A stretch of 64,000 nucleotides of DNA from Geitlerinema sp. PCC 7407 (GTDB taxonomy: Bacteria; Cyanobacteriota; Cyanobacteriia; PCC-7407): assembly GCF_000317045.1 (NCBI RefSeq), contig NC_019703.1:1228501-1292500 (forward strand), in the 5' to 3' direction. The notes beneath the pieces were generated by a model, which saw only the letters and a program-made list of their open reading frames with translations, ran no database searches and had not been told where the DNA came from. Each line of letters begins with the position of its first letter. Positions within the stretch are counted from its first letter, which is position 1. The position numbers were made by a program, and so were the translations under genes. Shown here piece by piece: positions 52,969 to 63,941 of this stretch.

Positions 52969-55929
52969 ATGGTGTACAGTCAACGCTCTATGTCACATCT
53001 TGCTTCTATGACCGTTCAGGCTACGTCTTCGCTTCTCCAGGCTGGAGGAGATGAGGGTCTCCGCAATGCTTTTGCGCAGCGGCACTTGGGCCCTGACGCA
53101 GCGGCTCAAGACGCCATGCTGGAAGCTCTGGGGGTGACCAGCCTGGAGGAACTGCTCGCCCAGACCGTGCCTGTGAGCATTCGGGCCTCTGAGGCGCTGC
53201 AGCTGCCGGCGCCGCTGAGTGAAGAGGCGGCTTTGGCGAAGCTGCGGGCGATCGCTGCTCAAAATCAGGTCTTTCGCTCCTTCATTGGCCAGGGCTACTA
53301 CGGGACGATCTTGCCGCCGGTGATCCAGCGCAATATTTTGGAAAATCCGGGCTGGTATACCGCCTACACGCCTTATCAGGCGGAGATTGCCCAGGGCCGT
53401 CTGGAGATGCTGCTGAACTTCCAGACCCTGGTGAGTGACCTGACGGGGCTGGCGATCGCCAATGCCTCGCTGCTGGATGAGGCGACGGCGGCGGCGGAAG
53501 CGATGGCGATGAGCTATGGCCTCTGCAAAAATAAGTCCCAGATCTTCTTTGTGTCCCAGGACTGTCATCCCCAGACGATCGAGGTGCTGCAAACGCGGGC
53601 GCGGCCCCTAGGCATTGAGATCCGGGTGGGCGATCACCGCACCTTTGACACCGAGACGCCGGTTTTCGGAGCGCTGCTCCAGTACCCGGCGACGGATGGC
53701 GCGCTCCATGACTATCGCGCTTTCATTGAGCAGGTGCAGGCGGTCGGCGCGCTGGTGACCCTGGCGGCGGACCTGCTGGGCCTGACGCTGCTGACGCCGC
53801 CGGGAGAACTCGGGGCCGATATTGCCATTGGCAGCACCCAGCGCTTTGGGTTGCCTATGGGCTATGGTGGTCCCCACGCGGCCTATTTCGCGACGCGCGA
53901 CGCCTTCAAGCGGCAGATTCCGGGCCGCCTGGTGGGTCTGTCCAAGGATGTGCAAGGCAAGCCAGCGCTGCGTCTGGCGCTCCAAACTCGGGAGCAGCAC
54001 ATTCGCCGGGATAAGGCGACCAGCAATATCTGTACGGCCCAGGTGCTGCCAGCGGTGCTGGCGGTGTCCTACGCGATCTATCACGGGCCGACAGGTCTGA
54101 AGGCGATCGCCACTCGGGTCCACCGCCTGACTCAGGTGTTGGCGGCGGGCCTAGTGCAGCTGGGCTATAGCCTGCGATCGCGCCATTTCTTTGACACGCT
54201 GTGCGTCGATCTGGCTGCTCTCAATGGCGTGGCGGCGCGTCAGCAGGCGGCTATTTTGGCGGCAGCCCAGGCCCGTCAGATCAATCTGTGCCCGCTGGGC
54301 GAGGGGGCGATCGCCCTTTCCCTCGATGAGACCACGACCCTCGAGGACGTGCAGACGCTGCTGGAAATCTTCGCCCTGGATCAGGGAGCGCCCAATGTGC
54401 AGGACCTGGCCAGCCCGGGAGACTTTGCGTTTCCGGAGACTCTGGTGCGCACGAGCCCCTACCTGAACGAGGCGGCGTTCCATCGCTATCACTCAGAAAC
54501 AGAGCTTTTGCGCTATCTCCACCGCCTCCAAGCTCGGGACCTCTCCTTGACGACCTCCATGATTCCCCTGGGCTCCTGCACCATGAAGCTCAACGCGACG
54601 GCGGAGATGATGCCGATCACGTGGCCAGAGTTTAGCCAACTCCATCCCTTTGCGCCCCTGGAGCAGGCCCAAGGGTATCGAGTGCTCTTTGAGCAGCTGG
54701 AGGCCTGGCTGGCCGAAATCACGGGCTTTGCGGGAATTTCCCTTCAGCCCAACGCGGGTTCCCAGGGCGAATACGCTGGGCTGCTGGTGATCCGCCAGTA
54801 CCACGAGGCTCGCGGAGAAGGCGATCGCGATGTGTGCTTGATCCCTCAGTCGGCCCACGGCACCAATCCCGCTAGCGCGGTGATGTGTGGTCTCAAGGTG
54901 GTGGCGATCGCCTGCGATGACCAAGGCAACATTGACCTAGGGGACCTGCAACAAAAAGCTGAAGCCCACCGCGATCGCCTAGCGGCCCTGATGGTCACCT
55001 ATCCCTCGACCCACGGCGTCTTTGAGGCGGGCATTCGCGACATCTGCGAGATCGTCCACGCCAACGGCGGCCAAGTCTACATGGATGGGGCCAACATGAA
55101 TGCCTTGGTGGGCCTGTGCCGTCCGGCCGACTTTGGGGCCGACGTCTGCCACTTGAACCTGCACAAGACCTTCTGCATTCCCCACGGGGGCGGTGGTCCG
55201 GGCATGGGGCCGATCGGCGTGCAGGCGCACCTTGTGCCCTTCCTGCCCGGCCACAGCGTGGTGGCCCTGGAGGGTTCACAGCGCATCGGGGCGGTGTCTG
55301 CGGCGCCCTGGGGCAGCGCCAGCATTTTGCCGATCTCCTGGATGTACATTGCCATGATGGGCGGCCCCGGCCTGACCCAAGCCACGGCGATCGCCATCCT
55401 CAACGCCAACTACATCGCCCAGCGCCTCGCGCCCCACTACCCGATCCTGTATCGCGGCGAAACGGACCGGATCGCCCACGAGTGCATTCTGGATCTGCGG
55501 GGCCTCAAAAAATCCGCTGGTATCGAGGTGGAGGATGTGGCCAAGCGCCTGATGGACTATGGCTTCCATGCGCCGACGGTGTCGTGGCCCGTGGCCGGCA
55601 CGCTGATGGTGGAGCCGACGGAGAGCGAATCCAAGGAAGAGCTCGATCGCTTCTGCGATGCCATGATCGCCATTCGTCAAGAAGTCGAGGCGATCGCCCA
55701 GGGCACCAGCGACCCGCAGAACAACCCCCTCAAGCACGCCCCCCACACCGCCGAAGTCCTGATCAGTGCTGACTGGGACCGTCCCTACTCCCGAGAGCAG
55801 GCTGCCTATCCGGCCCCCTGGCTGCGAGAGCACAAGTTCTGGCCTGCGGTTAGCCGCATTGACAATGCCTACGGCGATCGCAACCTCATCTGCACCTGCG
55901 GCCCCCTCGACGCCTACACCCAGGCCTAG
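52969..55929 (+). CDS. gcvP: Glycine dehydrogenase (decarboxylating), P protein
   Basis: A 986-residue PLP enzyme that decarboxylates glycine and loads the aminomethyl group on GcvH. Both fused halves are present: N-terminal [19 protein letters not shown], the [20 protein letters not shown] region and [12 protein letters not shown]-terminal [11 protein letters not shown] and [14 protein letters not shown]. The PLP lysine is in [15 protein letters not shown], followed by the glycine-rich [11 protein letters not shown]. In-frame ATGs at 52969, 52990 and 53008 are all possible; I kept the first. Its stop shares four bases (CTAG) with the stop of the convergent cyclase gene. Confidence 0.96.
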   Translation: MVYSQRSMSHLASMTVQATSSLLQAGGDEGLRNAFAQRHLGPDAAAQDAMLEALGVTSLEELLAQTVPVSIRASEALQLPAPLSEEAALAKLRAIAAQNQVFRSFIGQGYYGTILPPVIQRNILENPGWYTAYTPYQAEIAQGRLEMLLNFQTLVSDLTGLAIANASLLDEATAAAEAMAMSYGLCKNKSQIFFVSQDCHPQTIEVLQTRARPLGIEIRVGDHRTFDTETPVFGALLQYPATDGALHDYRAFIEQVQAVGALVTLAADLLGLTLLTPPGELGADIAIGSTQRFGLPMGYGGPHAAYFATRDAFKRQIPGRLVGLSKDVQGKPALRLALQTREQHIRRDKATSNICTAQVLPAVLAVSYAIYHGPTGLKAIATRVHRLTQVLAAGLVQLGYSLRSRHFFDTLCVDLAALNGVAARQQAAILAAAQARQINLCPLGEGAIALSLDETTTLEDVQTLLEIFALDQGAPNVQDLASPGDFAFPETLVRTSPYLNEAAFHRYHSETELLRYLHRLQARDLSLTTSMIPLGSCTMKLNATAEMMPITWPEFSQLHPFAPLEQAQGYRVLFEQLEAWLAEITGFAGISLQPNAGSQGEYAGLLVIRQYHEARGEGDRDVCLIPQSAHGTNPASAVMCGLKVVAIACDDQGNIDLGDLQQKAEAHRDRLAALMVTYPSTHGVFEAGIRDICEIVHANGGQVYMDGANMNALVGLCRPADFGADVCHLNLHKTFCIPHGGGGPGMGPIGVQAHLVPFLPGHSVVALEGSQRIGAVSAAPWGSASILPISWMYIAMMGGPGLTQATAIAILNANYIAQRLAPHYPILYRGETDRIAHECILDLRGLKKSAGIEVEDVAKRLMDYGFHAPTVSWPVAGTLMVEPTESESKEELDRFCDAMIAIRQEVEAIAQGTSDPQNNPLKHAPHTAEVLISADWDRPYSREQAAYPAPWLREHKFWPAVSRIDNAYGDRNLICTCGPLDAYTQA

Positions 55930-56942
55930 GTCGCTCCAAACGAAGCATCCCCGGCCCTGGAACATGGGTCGGGGAGCTCACAGCTCACCACGCGATTGCG
56001 CCCGCTGGATTTTGCCTGGAGCAGGTTTTGGTCTGCCCGCTGCAAAAGGCTCAGGCCGCGATCGTCATCCTGGCTGTCCAAAGACGTCGTGCCGGCGCTG
56101 ATCGTGAGATTGAGAGTCAGCGTGTTGTTCACCACAAAACCCTGATCACTCACCAAGCGGCGCAGCCGGTGAGCCACCAGCAACCCTTCCTCGCAGTTGG
56201 TATTGCTGAGGATCACCACAAACTCCTCGCCGCCGTAGCGAAACAAAGTGTCCTGGAAGCGCAAATTGCCCTGAAGCCGCTCCGACAAAAGCTTGAGAGC
56301 ACAGTCTCCGACCAGGTGGCCGTAGGTATCGTTGATGCTCTTAAAAAAATCGACGTCCAAAATGATGACGCTCAGGGGCAGTCCCCGGTTGCGGGCGTTT
56401 TGGACTTGGCGCGGCAGCTCCCACTCGAGAGCCCGCCGATTGTTCAGAGACGTTAGGGGATCGATCAGCGCCATGGTCGAGAGCACGTCGTTGGTGCGCA
56501 TGAGCTCTCGGTGACTCTCAATAACTCGAAGTCCCGCGCGGATCTGGGCCGTCAGCAGTCGCCGTTCTAGGTGATTTTCGGAAGAAGCCTCCGTGCCCGC
56601 CTGGGGAAGATGGGGCAGCCACAGGTAGGCGTCAGCCCCCCGCTCGAGGGCTTGGGCCCGGGCGACATATTCTGTTGGACTGTTCAGCGCGGGCTGATCT
56701 TCGATCAGGAGACAGTATAAGTAGCGAAAGCCCTTCATCTGCTTGATCTGCTGACACAGCTCTGCCTCGTTGCTATGACTGGCCTGAAGAATCAGCAAGT
56801 CGGGCGGTTGAGACTTGATCAGAGAGAGGACTTCAACAGCGTCAAGGGCAAGCTGGACATTGCAGTTAACCGTTGTCTGGGCATGCTTGAGCAGTTCTAC
56901 TGAAAATTTCTCGCTGCCAACAATCAAAATTGAGGCATCCAT
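55926..56942 (-). CDS. Diguanylate cyclase (GGDEF) with a degenerate receiver domain
   Basis: A 338-residue protein. Residues 1-120 have a receiver fold ([12 protein letters not shown]...[11 protein letters not shown]), but the phospho-acceptor Asp is Gln53 and the acidic pair after the first strand is Gly-Ser, so it cannot be phosphorylated in the normal way. The GGDEF domain (about 155-320) is intact: [34 protein letters not shown] and the active-site GGEEF at 237-241. Arg228-x-x-Asp231, five residues before it, is a product-inhibition I-site. It should make cyclic-di-GMP, gated by protein contact rather than phosphate. The last four bases overlap the gcvP stop. Confidence 0.92.
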   Translation of the reverse strand: MDASILIVGSEKFSVELLKHAQTTVNCNVQLALDAVEVLSLIKSQPPDLLILQASHSNEAELCQQIKQMKGFRYLYCLLIEDQPALNSPTEYVARAQALERGADAYLWLPHLPQAGTEASSENHLERRLLTAQIRAGLRVIESHRELMRTNDVLSTMALIDPLTSLNNRRALEWELPRQVQNARNRGLPLSVIILDVDFFKSINDTYGHLVGDCALKLLSERLQGNLRFQDTLFRYGGEEFVVILSNTNCEEGLLVAHRLRRLVSDQGFVVNNTLTLNLTISAGTTSLDSQDDDRGLSLLQRADQNLLQAKSSGRNRVVSCELPDPCSRAGDASFGAT

Positions 56943-57574
56943 TTAGGTTCTAGAGGCTGGAAAACAAAAGTTGGCGGCCTTTGGCTTGGGGAGCCAAAGC
57001 ACGCTCATTGCAGCGGACTAGCAGAACAATGCAGAGCGATCGCGGACAAGGACCAGCCGGGATGTGTGCTGACAAAACGGACGAAGACATCCACGGTTGC
57101 AGGTTGGGCAAGATGGGCTAGGAAAAAGACAAAGAGGGGAGGATCGGCCTCGTATTTGGGGGCAGAGGTTCATTGTGCGGACTTGAAGCCTCTGCCGTGG
57201 CCGATCACGGCGTTGTTTCCCTGCAAGACAGTACTCAGCCTAGAACACTTTCCAAGAAAGCGTGTAGAAAATATAAAATTTTTTAGGCGCTGCACTGAAT
57301 TTGGGCCAAAACAATGTTTCCCAAGGATTTGGGATGATGCTGCTAGGGTTGTTTTGGGGCGATCGCCTGCTGACTGAGTCTCCCCTGTTTTGCGGGGCTG
57401 GTAGCCATGGTCTTGGCCCAGCCTTGCGGCATGATGGAGATACGGCGGCAGGTCTATCCAGGGGCGATCGCCCGATCGCGTTTCCGGCCATTGGTTTGGA
57501 CGGGTCCCGTTTGCCTACGCTATCCCGCAGTTTGTTCTGCCGTTTTACTCAGGTCACCCCGTTTTAGAAATCCC
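56943..57574. other. 632-base spacer between the cyclase and alaS
   Basis: No convincing gene is seen; the open frame 57066-57377 has no family-like features. A perfect 8-bp hairpin (CTTTGGCT 56979-56986 with AGCCAAAG 56992-56999) lies in the cyclase leader. A small CCCC/GGGG hairpin (57382-57397) and an AT-rich stretch (about 57265-57287) precede alaS. No clear promoter can be named. Confidence 0.45.
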
Positions 57575-60196
57575 ATGTCTACCTCTCTCAGCGGCGCTCA
57601 GATCCGACAAAAATTCCTTGACTTCTTCGCTGCCAGAGGCCATCAACCGCTGCCCAGCGCCTCCTTGGTGCCAGAGGATCCGACCGTGCTGCTGACGATC
57701 GCAGGCATGTTGCCCTTCAAGCCGATTTTCCTGGGACAGCGATCGCCCGATTTTCCCCGCGCCACCACGTCCCAAAAGTGTATTCGCACCAACGACATCG
57801 AGAACGTGGGCCGGACGGCTCGGCACCACACCTTCTTTGAGATGCTGGGCAACTTCAGCTTTGGCGACTATTTCAAGGAGCAGGCGATCGCCTGGGCGTG
57901 GGAGCTGTCCACCGAGGTCTTGGGGCTGCCGCCGGAGCGCCTGGTGGTGAGCGTTTTTGAGGAAGACGACGAAGCCTTCGCGATCTGGCGCGACCAAGTG
58001 GGCATCCCGGCTCACCGGATCCAGCGCATGGGCGCTGATGACAACTTCTGGGTGTCTGGCCCCACAGGCCCCTGCGGCCCCTGCTCGGAGCTGTACTACG
58101 ACTTCCATCCTGAGCGCGGGGATGCGCACATCGACCTCGAGGATGACTCCCGCTTCATCGAGTTCTACAACCTCGTGTTCATGCAGTATAACCGGGATGC
58201 CGAGGGCAACCTGACGCCGCTGCAAAACAAAAATATTGACACTGGCATGGGCCTGGAGCGGATGGCCCAGATCCTCCAGCAGGTGCCGAATAACTACGAA
58301 ACCGACCTGATCTTCCCGATTATCAAAACGGCGGCAGAAGTGGCGGGCATCGACTATGCCCAAGCCGACGAAGGGACGAAGGTCTCGCTGAAGGTGATCG
58401 GCGACCACGTGCGCTCGGTGGTGCACATGATTGCGGACGGCATTGCCGCCTCGAATATGGGCCGGGGCTACATCCTGCGGCGGCTGATCCGGCGGGTAGT
58501 GCGCCACGGCCGCCTGATCGGCATTGAGGGCGAGTTTACGACCAAGGTGGCGGAAACGGCGATCGCCCTGGGCGAGGACGTGTATCCCAACGTGCGCCAG
58601 AAGGAAAACGCCATCAAGGCAGAGCTGCAGCGCGAAGAAGCCCAGTTCCTCAAGACCCTAGATCGGGGCGAGAAGCTGCTGGCGGAAATCTTGGAGCGCG
58701 AAACCCAGCAAATCTCGGGCGAGGACGCCTTCAAGCTCTACGACACCTACGGCTTTCCGGTGGAGCTGACCCAAGAAATCGCCGCCGAGAAAAACCTGAC
58801 GGTGGACCTGGCCGGCTTCGAGGTCGAGATGGAGAAACAGCGCGATCGCTCGCGAGACGCCCACGAAACCATCGACCTGACGGTCCAGGGCTCCCTCGAC
58901 ACCCTCGCAGAGCACATTCACGCCACGGAGTTTCTGGGCTACACCGAGTTTGCAGCTACGGCTCAGGTGGCCGTGCTGCTGGTCCAGGGCAAATCGGTGG
59001 AGGCGGCTGAGGCCGGGACCGAGGTGCAGATCGTCTTGAACCAAACGCCTTTCTACGCGGAGTCAGGCGGCCAAATCGGCGATCGCGGCTACCTCTCGGG
59101 CGATCAGGTGCTGGTGCGCGTGGAGGATGTCAAAAAAGAGTCGGACTTCTTTGTCCACTTTGGCCGAATCGAGCGCGGCACCCTGCAAGTGGGCGACAGC
59201 GTCACGGCCCAGATCGATCGCGCCTGCCGCCGCCGCGCCCAGGCCAATCACTCCGCGACCCACCTGCTCCAGGCCGCCCTCAAAAAAATCATCGATGACT
59301 CGATTTCCCAGGCGGGTTCCCTGGTGGACTTCGATCGCCTGCGCTTTGACTTCAACTGCCCCCGGCCCCTGACGTCCGAAGAGGTGCAGCAGGTCGAAGA
59401 GCAAGTTAATACCTGGATTGCCGAAGCCCACAGCGCCCACACGGCCGTGCTGCCCCTGGCCGAAGCCAAGGCCAAGGGCGCGGTGGCCATGTTTGGTGAG
59501 AAGTACGGCGACGAGGTGCGGGTACTGGACTTCCCGGGCGTGTCCATGGAGCTATGCGGCGGCACCCACGTCAGCAACACTGCCGAAATTGGGGTGTTCA
59601 AGATCATTTCGGAGTCCGGCGTGGCCGCGGGCGTCCGCCGCATCGAAGCGGTAGCAGGGCCGTCGGTGCTGGACTACCTGAACGTGCGCGATCGCGTGGT
59701 CAGAGACCTGGGCGATCGCTTCAAGGCCAAGCCAGAAGAGCTCCTAGAGCGCATCTCGGGCCTGCAAGCCGACCTGAAAAACACCCAGAAACAGCTAGAG
59801 GCCGCCAAGGCTGAACTGGCTCTAGCCAAGTCCGATCAGCTCCTGGGCCAAGCCGAAGCCCTGGGCTCCTTCAAGGTCCTGGTGGCTCACCTGGAAGGGG
59901 TGGACCCCGAGTCCCTGAAGACCGCCGCAGAGCGTCTGGCCCAGAAACTTGGGGAAGGGGCCGTTGTCCTGGGCTCTGTGCCCGAAGAAGGCAAGGTGAG
60001 CCTGGTGGCAGCCTTTAGCCCGGGTGTGGTGAAGGCGGGGCTGCAAGCGGGCAAATTCATTGGGGCGATCGCCAAACTGTGCGGCGGCGGCGGCGGCGGA
60101 CGCCCGAACCTGGCTCAGGCCGGGGGCCGGGACGCTAGCAAGCTGCCGGAGGCCCTCGAAGCGGCCCGCCAGCAGATCCAGTCTGCTTTGCAGTAG
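57575..60196 (+). CDS. alaS: Alanyl-tRNA synthetase
   Basis: An 873-residue class II synthetase. The N-terminal catalytic domain starts [19 protein letters not shown] and includes the [18 protein letters not shown] and [15 protein letters not shown] motifs. The editing domain has its zinc-binding histidines in NHSATHLLQ and the CGGTHVS motif. The C-terminal C-Ala domain ends in a glycine-rich [15 protein letters not shown], typical of the family. The frame is open 168 bases upstream, but the ATG at 57575 fits the family start. Terminator-like hairpin 60219-60255 follows. Confidence 0.97.
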   Translation: MSTSLSGAQIRQKFLDFFAARGHQPLPSASLVPEDPTVLLTIAGMLPFKPIFLGQRSPDFPRATTSQKCIRTNDIENVGRTARHHTFFEMLGNFSFGDYFKEQAIAWAWELSTEVLGLPPERLVVSVFEEDDEAFAIWRDQVGIPAHRIQRMGADDNFWVSGPTGPCGPCSELYYDFHPERGDAHIDLEDDSRFIEFYNLVFMQYNRDAEGNLTPLQNKNIDTGMGLERMAQILQQVPNNYETDLIFPIIKTAAEVAGIDYAQADEGTKVSLKVIGDHVRSVVHMIADGIAASNMGRGYILRRLIRRVVRHGRLIGIEGEFTTKVAETAIALGEDVYPNVRQKENAIKAELQREEAQFLKTLDRGEKLLAEILERETQQISGEDAFKLYDTYGFPVELTQEIAAEKNLTVDLAGFEVEMEKQRDRSRDAHETIDLTVQGSLDTLAEHIHATEFLGYTEFAATAQVAVLLVQGKSVEAAEAGTEVQIVLNQTPFYAESGGQIGDRGYLSGDQVLVRVEDVKKESDFFVHFGRIERGTLQVGDSVTAQIDRACRRRAQANHSATHLLQAALKKIIDDSISQAGSLVDFDRLRFDFNCPRPLTSEEVQQVEEQVNTWIAEAHSAHTAVLPLAEAKAKGAVAMFGEKYGDEVRVLDFPGVSMELCGGTHVSNTAEIGVFKIISESGVAAGVRRIEAVAGPSVLDYLNVRDRVVRDLGDRFKAKPEELLERISGLQADLKNTQKQLEAAKAELALAKSDQLLGQAEALGSFKVLVAHLEGVDPESLKTAAERLAQKLGEGAVVLGSVPEEGKVSLVAAFSPGVVKAGLQAGKFIGAIAKLCGGGGGGRPNLAQAGGRDASKLPEALEAARQQIQSALQ

Positions 60197-60218
60197 TAAA
60201 TTGCGTTAGTGCTTAATC

Positions 60219-60264
60219 GGCCCTGGGATCGCGTAATAGCAGTGATTCCAGGGCCTTTGTTCTT
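60219..60264 (+). terminator. Terminator of alaS
   Basis: GGCCCTGG (60219-60226) pairs with CCAGGGCC (60248-60255), with a 21-base loop, followed by TTTGTTCTT. It lies 22 bases after the alaS stop and 16 bases before the next start. Confidence 0.65.
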
Positions 60265-60279
60265 CAAGAAATCTGAGAC

Positions 60280-61521
60280 ATGACGCCTGAACTGTTGATT
60301 GGTCTGACCAGCGTGCTGGCGTTTTATCTCGCCTGGAACCTGGGCGCAAATGACGTCGCTAACTCCATGGGGACCTCGGTCGGCTCCAAGGCCATCACCC
60401 TCAAGCAGGCCATTGTCATCGCGGGAATTTTGGAGCTGGGCGGAGCGCTGCTCCTGGGGCAGCGGGTCTCGGGGACCCTGGCGACCCAGGTGGTCCAGCC
60501 CGAAAGTCTGGCTGCGTCGCCGCAGCTGTTTGTGGTGGGCATGATCATGGTGCTGGTGACCTGCGGTCTGTGGCTGCAAATCGCCACGTCGCGCGGCTGG
60601 CCGGTGTCTTCTTCCCACGCGACCCTGGGGGCGATCGCCGGCTTCGGCTGGATGGCGGCTGGAGCGGCGGCAGTGAACTGGCAGACCCTGGGCAGCGTGG
60701 CGCTAGCCTGGGTGCTCACGCCGCTGATGAGCGGGGCGATCGCCGCGGGCCTCTACGGCGCTCTGCGCCACTGGATTTTGGAGCATCCTGAGCCCCAGGC
60801 CCAGCTCGATGAATGGATTCCCTGGCTCAGCGTGGGGCTGCTCGGGGTGTTTGGGGTGCTGATCGTCCCGACCCTCAGCGAAGCGGCCTGGCTGGAGGCG
60901 CTGCCCCTGCCGGCCCACGATCCCCCGCTGCTGCTGGGCGGACTGGCGGCTGTGGGCATCACCTGGAGCAGCTGGCGGCGCCTCAGCCGCAGCGCAGGCG
61001 ATCGCGCGGCCCTGGAAACGGTGCTGGGCCGGTTTCAGGTGATCAGCGCCTGCTTTGTCGCCTTTGCCCACGGCTCCAACGATGTGGGCAATGCCATCGC
61101 GCCCCTAGCGGCGATCGCCTACACCCAGCGCACCGGCAGCGTTCCCCTGGCCAATTTCAGCATCCCTTTCTGGATTTTGCTCATCGGCGGCGTTGGCATT
61201 GTCTTTGGTTTGGCAATTTTTGGCAAAAACGTCATCACCACCGTCGGCGAAGGCATTATCGCCCTCCAGCCCAGCAGCGGCTTTTGCGCGGAGCTGTCTG
61301 CTGCCACCACGGTCCTGCTGGCTTCCCACCTGGGCTTGCCGGTCTCGACCTCCCATACTCTAATTGGCGCTGTGGTGGGGATTGGGCTGCTCCAGGGCGC
61401 TGGCTCGATTCGGTTCCAGACGGTGCGAGGCATCTTGCTGGCCTGGGTGGTCACGGTGCCTGCGGCGGTGGGTCTGTCGGCGGGATTATTTGCGATCGCC
61501 CGCTGGCTGTGGGCGGGATGA
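60280..61521 (+). CDS. Inorganic phosphate transporter, PiT family
   Basis: A 413-residue inner-membrane protein with about 10-11 hydrophobic helices. The two family signatures, products of an internal duplication, are AWNLGANDVANSMGTSVGS near residue 20 and FAHGSNDVGNAIAPLAAI near residue 265; SSSHATLGAIAGF and STSHTLIGAVVGIG are the matching second motifs of each half. PiT proteins move phosphate with H+ or Na+, at low affinity compared with Pst. It is a single gene between terminators; there is no PhoU-like regulator next to it. Confidence 0.9.
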   Translation: MTPELLIGLTSVLAFYLAWNLGANDVANSMGTSVGSKAITLKQAIVIAGILELGGALLLGQRVSGTLATQVVQPESLAASPQLFVVGMIMVLVTCGLWLQIATSRGWPVSSSHATLGAIAGFGWMAAGAAAVNWQTLGSVALAWVLTPLMSGAIAAGLYGALRHWILEHPEPQAQLDEWIPWLSVGLLGVFGVLIVPTLSEAAWLEALPLPAHDPPLLLGGLAAVGITWSSWRRLSRSAGDRAALETVLGRFQVISACFVAFAHGSNDVGNAIAPLAAIAYTQRTGSVPLANFSIPFWILLIGGVGIVFGLAIFGKNVITTVGEGIIALQPSSGFCAELSAATTVLLASHLGLPVSTSHTLIGAVVGIGLLQGAGSIRFQTVRGILLAWVVTVPAAVGLSAGLFAIARWLWAG

Positions 61522-62006
61522 CCAGCGCCCAAAAATTCTGTTGGGACCGAGAATTTGGGCAAATCCGGGGCTTGGTGCTGGCCGCGGGCGATCGCCCCAG
61601 TATGAAAAAATTTGGGAAATCTTCAACTCAGCGTGTTTGCCAAGAATCCCAAGCTGTTATCCTAGCCACAGCATTGGCGGTATCTTCTGAAACCTGGGTG
61701 AAAAAAGCGCCTAGTCAGAGTCTTGGGTCTCGCCAACGCCCAAATCCATGGGCATTTCTCCAGGTTGCGATGGATCTCGCTGGGCAACGACGCCAAGCTA
61801 TTTCGCACACCCTGGGCCTTGCTCACGCATCTCCCCTGAACATCGTCGTCTGCATTATTCCGCCGATGGGTCTTGCATCCGGATTCCTATCCACTTTGCG
61901 GCCGCTGGCTGTGTCATTTTGGTCTTGCTTGTGGGCATACTGCCCAGGAACCAACTCGATGCCAGACACATTGGTTCACGCTACATCGGTCAGAGGTTAA
62001 CAACGC
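61522..62006. other. Spacer after the phosphate transporter, with a hairpin
   Basis: 485 bases with no gene I can support. GCCCAAAAATTCT (61527-61539) pairs with AGAATTTGGGC (61550-61560), one bulged A, just after the transporter stop; it may terminate it though no T run follows. One HIP1-like GCGATCGC lies at about 61588. The remainder shows no promoter or structure that I recognise. Confidence 0.45.
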
Positions 62007-63815
62007 ATGGGTCAGCTGGACAACCGACCGGAGTCTTCCGGAGGGACGCATTCCCAAGAGACAGAGGCAGCCCTGAGCAAAGTGACTCAGGAACTGCGGA
62101 ATTTGCAGGAAAACCTCATGGTTCAGTTGACGGGAGATGTGGAGTGGCTTCAGTCCGAGAAAGAACGCCTGATGCAGGAGATTCAAACCCTGCGAGCCGA
62201 GCACTCCCAACTGAACGCCCAGCAGCAGCAAATTTTGTCTCAGCAGCAGCAGCGCTGGGCGAAACAGCTAGCGCAGACGATCGCCTCGCACTTGCAGACG
62301 TCTCTCGCGCGCCAAGTGACTGAGCAGCAGGGCGCTGGAAACTTCGAAGGGCTGCCCAGTACCGCCCTGAATGACTCCAGTGAGGCCGTCTATCGCTCGA
62401 TTACTTCCCTGGACGCGACGCTAAGCACGACCTTCAAGGCGCTCCAGCGAGACCTCACCAGCTACCAAAGCTCTCTGTCTCAGCAGCTCAGCCGCATGAA
62501 TAGCCTAGAGCAGCAGGGCGAGGCGCTGCTGGCGGCGCTGGTGGAGCGCCTGAGTGAGCAGCTGCAGGCCGTGCCCCTGATGGAGGGAGGGGGCGATCGC
62601 CGCGCTCTCACCTCCGAGGCCAATGCATCGGATGGCCGCTCGGTCTGGACCAGCAGCAGCACGCTGTCGTCTACGCCCTTGGACGAGCCGATGCCCTGGA
62701 ACGTCACGGTCCCCGAGGAGGCTCGTACCTCTGCGGCTTCCTCATCCTCCAGCAAGACCGTCCCCATTGTGCCCGCCCCTGAGCCCATCGTGCCGCCCCC
62801 TGCCAAGGTCAGTGCGCCCAGCAGCAGCGGCAAGCTCCAGATTGGTTTGCTCTGCGTGCTGCTGTCGTCCTTGATGCTGTCCTTCCACAACGTGGTGGTC
62901 AAAATCCTCTTCCGGGCTCAAATGGTGTTCAACACCTTTGATCTGGGCGGGGTGATCAGTCCGGGCATGGGCAACTCGATGCTGATCCTGTGGATGCGGA
63001 TGGTGATCGTGCTGCCTTTGATGACGATTTTGGCCCAGCTGCTGTATCCGCCGATGTGGTCTGATCTGCGCAAGCTTGCCTTTGCGCGCGATCGCTCCAC
63101 GCTGCTTTCGGTCATCGTCAGCGGCCTGCTGCTATTTCTCTCCCAGGTACTGATTTATACCGCCCTGGGCCAGATTCCGGCCGGGACGGCGATCGCCATT
63201 TTCTTTATCTACCCGGTCGTGACGACGCTGCTGTCCTGGAAAGTCCTGGGCCAAAGGCCGACTCTGCTACAGCTAGGCGTCATGGTCCCCATCTGCGTGG
63301 GCGGCATCCTCACCCTGCCCGCTGGTAATGCTGCTGCCACGGGCAACCCGGTCCTAGGCATCGTTTCAGCGGTGTTTGCTGGGGTGACCTTTGCTGGCTA
63401 CGTGATTGCGACGGGGATCTGCGCCCGCAACCTGAACCCGGTGCCGGTCACCCTGATGCAGTTTGTGACGATCTTTGTCCTTACCAGCGTGACGCTGCTG
63501 TTGCCCTTCCCCGAGACGATTCTCAAGGTTACGCTCAACCCAGACAACTGGCCTGGCTTCCTCATCGGCTGTCTGGTGCTGGGGGCGGCGACGCTGCTGG
63601 GCTACCTGCTCAACAATTTTGGCATTCGCGCCATCGGCCCAGCCCCTGCTGCGATTGTCAGCGCGACAGGACCAGCGCTGACTGCTCTGCTGGCGCTGAT
63701 TATGATCCAGGAGCAGCTGGGCGCTCTGCAATGGTTTGGGGTGATTTTGGTGACGGCGGCTGTGCTTGCCTTGAGCGTGGAGAAGATGCTGGCCGGGGCG
63801 AAGAAGACTGCCTGA
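62007..63815 (+). CDS. DMT/EamA-family transporter with an N-terminal coiled-coil domain
   Basis: A 602-residue fusion. Residues 1-195 are soluble and largely helical, with a long Gln/Glu/Leu-rich coiled coil (ALSKVTQELRNLQENLMV, then a Q-rich QQQILSQQQQ run at about 72-82) and a second helical stretch near 125-195. A Ser/Pro-rich linker (about 196-272) leads to about ten transmembrane helices (274-590) with two EamA halves: IGLLCVLLSSLMLSFHNVVVK... and GIVSAVFAGVTFAGYVIATG.... The DMT part would export a metabolite (amino acid, sugar-nucleotide or similar). The coiled-coil part is not usual for this superfamily and suggests oligomerisation or binding to a partner. Confidence 0.85.
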   Translation: MGQLDNRPESSGGTHSQETEAALSKVTQELRNLQENLMVQLTGDVEWLQSEKERLMQEIQTLRAEHSQLNAQQQQILSQQQQRWAKQLAQTIASHLQTSLARQVTEQQGAGNFEGLPSTALNDSSEAVYRSITSLDATLSTTFKALQRDLTSYQSSLSQQLSRMNSLEQQGEALLAALVERLSEQLQAVPLMEGGGDRRALTSEANASDGRSVWTSSSTLSSTPLDEPMPWNVTVPEEARTSAASSSSSKTVPIVPAPEPIVPPPAKVSAPSSSGKLQIGLLCVLLSSLMLSFHNVVVKILFRAQMVFNTFDLGGVISPGMGNSMLILWMRMVIVLPLMTILAQLLYPPMWSDLRKLAFARDRSTLLSVIVSGLLLFLSQVLIYTALGQIPAGTAIAIFFIYPVVTTLLSWKVLGQRPTLLQLGVMVPICVGGILTLPAGNAAATGNPVLGIVSAVFAGVTFAGYVIATGICARNLNPVPVTLMQFVTIFVLTSVTLLLPFPETILKVTLNPDNWPGFLIGCLVLGAATLLGYLLNNFGIRAIGPAPAAIVSATGPALTALLALIMIQEQLGALQWFGVILVTAAVLALSVEKMLAGAKKTA

Positions 63816-63912
63816 CTCGGTGGCTACTGTCTCGATCGCTTGGAGATCAGGCAATCAGCCTCGGGCCTGGACCGCCAAAAGAATGGGATTTGATCACAGT
63901 CAATAAGTCTGA

Positions 63913-63941
63913 GGGCGAGAACCATGGTTCTTGCCCTTTTT
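63913..63941 (+). terminator. Terminator of the DMT fusion gene
   Basis: GGGCGAGAACC (63913-63923) pairs with GGTTCTTGCCC (63926-63936; one G-U pair) around a two-base loop, followed by TTTTT. It lies 98 bases after the stop. Confidence 0.85.

Noticed and set aside
57066-57377. 103-codon frame before alaS
   Set aside because: No motif, unusual run of Lys/Arg and Trp, and it crosses an AT-rich region that looks regulatory.
60813-62000. Open frame of 395 codons overlapping the phosphate transporter
   Set aside because: It overlaps the PiT gene in another frame for 700 bases, is Arg/Gly-rich there as GC-rich shadow frames are, and its tail in the spacer has no family-like feature.
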